Positions 1-5,378 of a DNA stretch of 5,378 nucleotides are shown here, piece by piece. Source of the DNA: Akkermansiaceae bacterium. Its GTDB lineage: Bacteria; Verrucomicrobiota; Verrucomicrobiia; Verrucomicrobiales; Akkermansiaceae. A program made the position numbers and the translations under genes. Positions within the stretch are counted from its first letter, which is position 1, and each line of letters opens with the position of its first letter. Under the pieces are notes generated by a model, which was given only the letters and a program-made list of their open reading frames with translations, made no database searches and was not told where the DNA came from. Location: the NCBI GenBank assembly GCA_025457805.1, contig JALOTR010000255.1:1-5378 (forward strand), in the 5' to 3' direction.

Positions 1-3250
<3,250 letters not shown>

Positions 3251-3336
3251 GGCGGAGTCTTGCCAGAGGAAAGCGCGGGATGCGAACTCCTATTTTCGTG
3301 TTCCTTCCCGGGGAGCTGCAAGCTAGGGTCCCGGCC
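3251..3336. promoter_or_regulatory. Divergent tsaC/aroK intergenic region, presumed promoters for both
   Basis: These 86 bases separate two outward-facing genes, so promoters for both probably lie here or just inside the genes. The only AT-rich patch is around 3291-3296 (TATTTT on the plus strand), which could be a -10 element for aroK. TTGCCA at 3260-3265 resembles a -35 but is 25 bases away, too far for normal sigma-70 spacing. I found no convincing -35/-10 pair on the minus strand. An imperfect inverted repeat at 3308-3334 lies in the presumed aroK leader. Presence of promoters is inferred from gene orientation, not from a strong motif. Confidence 0.35.
3325..3328 (+). promoter_or_regulatory. 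Probable ribosome binding site of aroK (AGGG)
   Basis: AGGG ends 8 bases before the ATG at 3337, a normal Shine-Dalgarno spacing. It supports starting aroK at 3337 rather than at the in-frame ATG at 3280. The match to AGGAGG is partial. Confidence 0.45.
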
Positions 3337-3888
3337 ATGAACTCAGAATCAAGCCTCCCGGAGAACATTGTTCTCATTGGTTTCATGGGATGCGGAAAAA
3401 CCACGGTGGGGCGCGAGCTCCAGCATCGGCTCGGCTATCCGCTGGTGGACATGGATCACGTGATCGAATTGCGGACCGGCAAATCGATTTCCGAAATCTT
3501 TGCCACCCAAGGCGAGGCGGCATTCCGCGACATGGAGACCAATCTCCTTCAGGAACTCCAGGATCCCACCGCGCCGCGCCGCATCATTTCCACCGGCGGC
3601 GGGGTGATCGGCCGGGAGGAAAACCGGGCGCTTTTGAAGGACTTGGGCTACGTGGTCTGGCTGCATGCGCCGACTTCGGTGATTCTGGATCGCACGAGCA
3701 AAAACCGCAGCCGTCCCCTGCTGCAAACGGAAGACCCCGCCGCCATCATCCAGGCCTTGTTGGAGGAAAGAATGCCGCTTTATCAATCCGCCGCCCACCT
3801 CAAGCTCGATACGGCGGGGCTTTGCAGTGACGAGGTGGCCACCGGCATCTTGGAATGTGCGCGATATTTTTTCACCCACCGCCTGTGA
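3337..3888 (+). CDS. aroK: Shikimate kinase
   Basis: This cytoplasmic P-loop kinase phosphorylates shikimate to shikimate 3-phosphate with ATP, the fifth step from DAHP synthase towards chorismate and the aromatic amino acids. With the ATG at 3337 the protein has 183 residues, close to the usual 170-180. The Walker A loop GFMGCGKTT is at 15-23. DMD at 38-40 supplies the shikimate/magnesium-binding aspartates. FRDME at 63-67 carries the shikimate-binding arginine. STGGGV at 85-90 is the Gly-rich Walker B-equivalent. RSRPLL at 124-129 is the LID with its ATP-contacting arginine, and RMPLYQ at 145-150 holds the second conserved arginine. An in-frame ATG at 3280 would add 19 residues with no family counterpart and would place the start in the presumed promoter region, so I prefer 3337, which also has an AGGG upstream. 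The TGA stop overlaps the queG ATG by one base, indicating a coupled operon. All catalytic motifs are intact. Confidence 0.96.
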   Translation: MNSESSLPENIVLIGFMGCGKTTVGRELQHRLGYPLVDMDHVIELRTGKSISEIFATQGEAAFRDMETNLLQELQDPTAPRRIISTGGGVIGREENRALLKDLGYVVWLHAPTSVILDRTSKNRSRPLLQTEDPAAIIQALLEERMPLYQSAAHLKLDTAGLCSDEVATGILECARYFFTHRL

Positions 3889-4931
3889 TGGAAATGCAGC
3901 GGCAGGTAAAGGAGTGGGCGGCGGAGTTGGGTTTCGACGATTGCCGGATCGCCCGGGCGGCGGAGGCCACCCACGCGGATGTGTTCCGGGAGTGGATCGC
4001 CGAGGGAAAACACGCTGGCATGGGCTGGCTGGAAAAAACACCGGAGCGGCGTTGCGATCCGCGGGAGGTGATGCCGGGATGCAGATCGCTGATTTGTCTG
4101 GCGGTGAACTATTTTCCCGGAGAAAGCCCGTTTCGTGAAGAGGATGCGGGTGGCTATCGGATAGCCCGTTATGCATGGAATGAGGATTACCATGACCTCA
4201 TCGATGCGCGGCTGAAGGAATTCGATCTCAAGCTCCGCAGCCTCGGCGGAAACCAAAGGCCGTATGTCGATACCGGTCCGGTGCTGGAGCGCGACTTTGC
4301 CACCGATTCCGGGCTCGGCTGGAATGGAAAATCCACCATGCAGATCCACCGCCGTCTGGGCACCTGGTTTTTCCTGGCGGAAATTCTCACCGACCTCGAT
4401 CTCCAGCCCGATCCCCCCTTCGGCGATCACTGCGGGAAATGCACCCGCTGCATCACGGCCTGCCCGACCGGAGCCATCACCGCCCCCCACCGGATGGATG
4501 CGCGGCGCTGTATTTCCTACCTGACTATCGAAAACAAAGGCCCGATCCCCGAAGAGTTCCGCGAGGCGATGGGTGACCGGATTTATGGCTGCGATGACTG
4601 CCTGGACGCCTGCCCGTGGAATCGTTTCGCCGCCGAGTCCAGGGAGGCCAGTTTCCAGGCGAGGGAGACCATTTTCTCCCACCGGCTGCGCGATTTCCTC
4701 GAACTCGACGATGACGGCTTCCGGGCGCTCTTCGCCAAATCTCCGATCAAACGCATCAAGCGCCCCCGTTTCCTGAGAAACGTCTGCGTCGCCCTCGGAA
4801 ACACCGGGGGCATCGACGATCTCCCCGCCTTGGAACGGGCGGCGGCGGCCCCCGACGAGCTGGTTTCCGAGCATGCATCGTGGGCGGTCCGGCGCATCAA
4901 TGAGCGGGCTCGGGTTTCGCCACATGCATGA
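3888..4931 (+). CDS. queG: Epoxyqueuosine reductase
   Basis: QueG is a cobalamin- and iron-sulfur-dependent cytoplasmic enzyme that reduces epoxyqueuosine to queuosine in the wobble position (34) of Asp, Asn, His and Tyr tRNAs, the last step of the pathway. The 347-residue product has the expected order. The N-terminal cobalamin-binding part includes MPGCRSLICLAVNY at 62-75, the conserved YVDTGPVLER at 126-135 (Asp128 is the likely active-site acid), and SGLGWNGKST at 141-150. Ferredoxin-like cysteines for two 4Fe-4S clusters lie at 182, 185, 188 and 192 (CGKCTRCITACP) and at 208, 235, 238 and 242 (RCISYLTIE, YGCDDCLDACPW). A HEAT-like helical tail spans about 285-340. The start is the ATG in TGATG, coupled to the aroK stop. 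A longer in-frame start at 3855 would add 11 residues overlapping aroK and looks less likely. The usual E. coli length is near 380, so this tail is somewhat short. There is no recognisable ribosome site, consistent with coupling. Confidence 0.97.
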   Translation: MEMQRQVKEWAAELGFDDCRIARAAEATHADVFREWIAEGKHAGMGWLEKTPERRCDPREVMPGCRSLICLAVNYFPGESPFREEDAGGYRIARYAWNEDYHDLIDARLKEFDLKLRSLGGNQRPYVDTGPVLERDFATDSGLGWNGKSTMQIHRRLGTWFFLAEILTDLDLQPDPPFGDHCGKCTRCITACPTGAITAPHRMDARRCISYLTIENKGPIPEEFREAMGDRIYGCDDCLDACPWNRFAAESREASFQARETIFSHRLRDFLELDDDGFRALFAKSPIKRIKRPRFLRNVCVALGNTGGIDDLPALERAAAAPDELVSEHASWAVRRINERARVSPHA

Positions 4932-4963
4932 CCTGCCAGCCTCCCCGGCGACCGAGTTTAGAC

Positions 4964-4992
4964 TTGCAACGCCCATTTTGCGGATCTAAATA
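4964..4992 (+). promoter_or_regulatory. Candidate sigma-70-like promoter for nusA
   Basis: TTGCAA at 4964-4969 resembles a -35 box. A -10 candidate is TAAATA at 4987-4992 with a 17-base spacer, or the overlapping TCTAAA at 4985-4990 with a 15-base spacer. Both match the consensus only partly. The local AT-rich patch stands out against GC-rich surroundings and lies just after queG. If used, transcription would begin near 5000, upstream of the strong hairpin at 5019-5047, which would then sit in the nusA leader. Confidence 0.3.
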
Positions 4993-5007
4993 GCCGCCCG
5001 CACGGCT
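4992..5007 (+). other. Small hairpin in queG-nusA gap
   Basis: AGCCG at 4992-4996 pairs perfectly with CGGCT at 5003-5007 across a six-base loop (CCCGCA). It lies 11 bases before the terminator-like hairpin. It may be incidental in GC-rich sequence, or part of a leader structure if nusA is transcribed from the promoter-like site just upstream. Confidence 0.4.
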
Positions 5008-5018
5008 TCTGACGAAAG

Positions 5019-5047
5019 AAAGGAGTGGGTCTCGCACCCACTCTTTT
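5019..5047 (+). terminator. Intrinsic terminator-type hairpin between queG and nusA
   Basis: GAGTGGGT at 5023-5030 pairs perfectly with ACCCACTC at 5036-5043 around the loop CTCGC. The stem extends by one G-U and three A-U pairs to 5019 and 5047, giving 12 pairs. The right arm ends in TTTT. This is the expected terminator of the aroK-queG unit. The U-run is short (four). On the opposite strand the structure is followed by a pyrimidine-rich run, so it could work both ways. It may instead act as an attenuator in a nusA leader. Confidence 0.72.
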
Positions 5048-5062
5048 GCGTCTCCGGACATC

Positions 5063-5067
5063 AGGAG
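5063..5067 (+). promoter_or_regulatory. AGGAG upstream of nusA, at abnormal spacing to the ATG
   Basis: AGGAG is a good Shine-Dalgarno match but ends 24 bases before the ATG at 5092, too far for normal use. It is well placed (6 bases) for an in-frame TTG at 5074, which would add six residues to NusA. I keep the ATG because the family sequence starts naturally there and because it has the TCCGCC context shared with two other genes in this window. Confidence 0.3.
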
Positions 5068-5091
5068 TGCGGATTGCAGCCATATTCCGCC

Positions 5092-5378
5092 ATGACCAAC
5101 GATATCGTCGCCCTCATCGAGTATTACGAAAAAGAAAAAGGAATCGACCGTGACAAGGTCGTTGCCGCGCTGGAATTCGCCTTCATCTCCGCCTACCGCA
5201 AGATGGTTCCCGGTGCGGATGCCATTGAAGTGCTGCGCGCCGACGTGAACCTCCGCAAGGGCGAGACCCGCATTTTCGCATCGCTCAACGTCGTGGCCGA
5301 CGAGGAATACAAGGACAAGTTCAACCAAGTTCCCCTTTCCACCGCTTCCAAAAAGAATGCGGAAGCCCAACCCGGCGA
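5092..5378 (+). CDS. nusA: Transcription termination/antitermination factor NusA, N-terminal part only
   Basis: NusA binds RNA polymerase near the RNA exit channel and modulates pausing, hairpin-dependent termination and antitermination. Only the first 95 codons are present and the frame is open at the right edge. They correspond to the N-terminal polymerase-binding domain: a helical start (MTNDIVALIEYYEKEKGID) with the family-typical KVVAALEFAFISAYRK at 22-37, followed by a beta-rich segment with the RKGETRIFASLNVV stretch at 55-68. The S1, KH1 and KH2 domains would lie beyond the window, so the call rests on this domain alone. The ATG has TCCGCC directly before it. A TTG at 5074 with a better-spaced AGGAG is the alternative start. 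rimP, which commonly sits directly upstream of nusA, is absent here and is replaced by the aroK-queG unit. Confidence 0.85.
   Translation, partial: MTNDIVALIEYYEKEKGIDRDKVVAALEFAFISAYRKMVPGADAIEVLRADVNLRKGETRIFASLNVVADEEYKDKFNQVPLSTASKKNAEAQPG

Noticed and set aside
3280..3336. Upstream ATG that would extend shikimate kinase by 19 residues
   Set aside because: The extension has no family counterpart, overlaps the likely promoter, and has a poorer ribosome site than the ATG at 3337.
3783..4976. 397-codon open frame on the minus strand opposite queG
   Set aside because: It lies antisense to an intact QueG with all cluster cysteines. Its product has no recognisable motif and its length is explained by GC-rich codon bias.
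5025..5091. Possible leader peptide starting at the GTG within the AAAGGAG-GTGGG stretch before nusA
   Set aside because: The purine run touches the GTG with no spacing, the codons lie inside the hairpin stem, and the frame runs on into nusA out of phase without a meaningful product.
4897..5370. 157-codon open frame on the minus strand opposite nusA
   Set aside because: It spans the terminator hairpin and the antisense of the NusA N-terminus, and its product matches nothing recognisable.

Overview
The window looks like a GC-rich Gram-negative bacterial chromosome. I would guess Verrucomicrobiota or a related PVC lineage. The reasons are the overall style of the NusA N-terminus, a large secreted LacZ-type glycosidase with a LamG-like module, and weak Shine-Dalgarno signals at most starts. 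This placement is inferred from recalled family resemblance, not from a marker gene.

Layout. Positions 1-2136 (minus strand) hold the first 712 codons of a secreted family 2 glycoside hydrolase (beta-galactosidase type). It has a complete LacZ-like active site and runs off the left edge inside a LamG-like lectin module. Positions 2225-3250 (minus) hold a two-domain Sua5-type threonylcarbamoyl-AMP synthase (t6A37 tRNA modification) with a GTG start. An 86-base divergent intergenic region follows. On the plus strand come shikimate kinase (3337-3888) and epoxyqueuosine reductase QueG (3888-4931), overlapping as TGATG. A 160-base gap contains a promoter-like sequence, a small hairpin and a strong terminator-type hairpin. 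From 5092 the N-terminus of the transcription factor NusA runs off the right edge.

How it fits together. Most of the window is housekeeping. TsaC makes the precursor for t6A at tRNA position 37 and QueG completes queuosine at position 34, so both serve the anticodon loop. AroK is the shikimate-pathway step between them and is translationally coupled to QueG. NusA begins a separate unit, without the usual rimP immediately upstream. The glycosidase is the one accessory-type gene and belongs to polysaccharide or oligosaccharide use outside the cytoplasm.

I see no mobile element, CRISPR array, tRNA, rRNA or defence-type system. The most unusual pattern is an identical hexamer, TCCGCC, directly abutting the start codon of three genes (glycosidase, tsaC and nusA), none of which has a normally spaced Shine-Dalgarno sequence. 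The hairpin-bearing nusA leader is the second point of interest.
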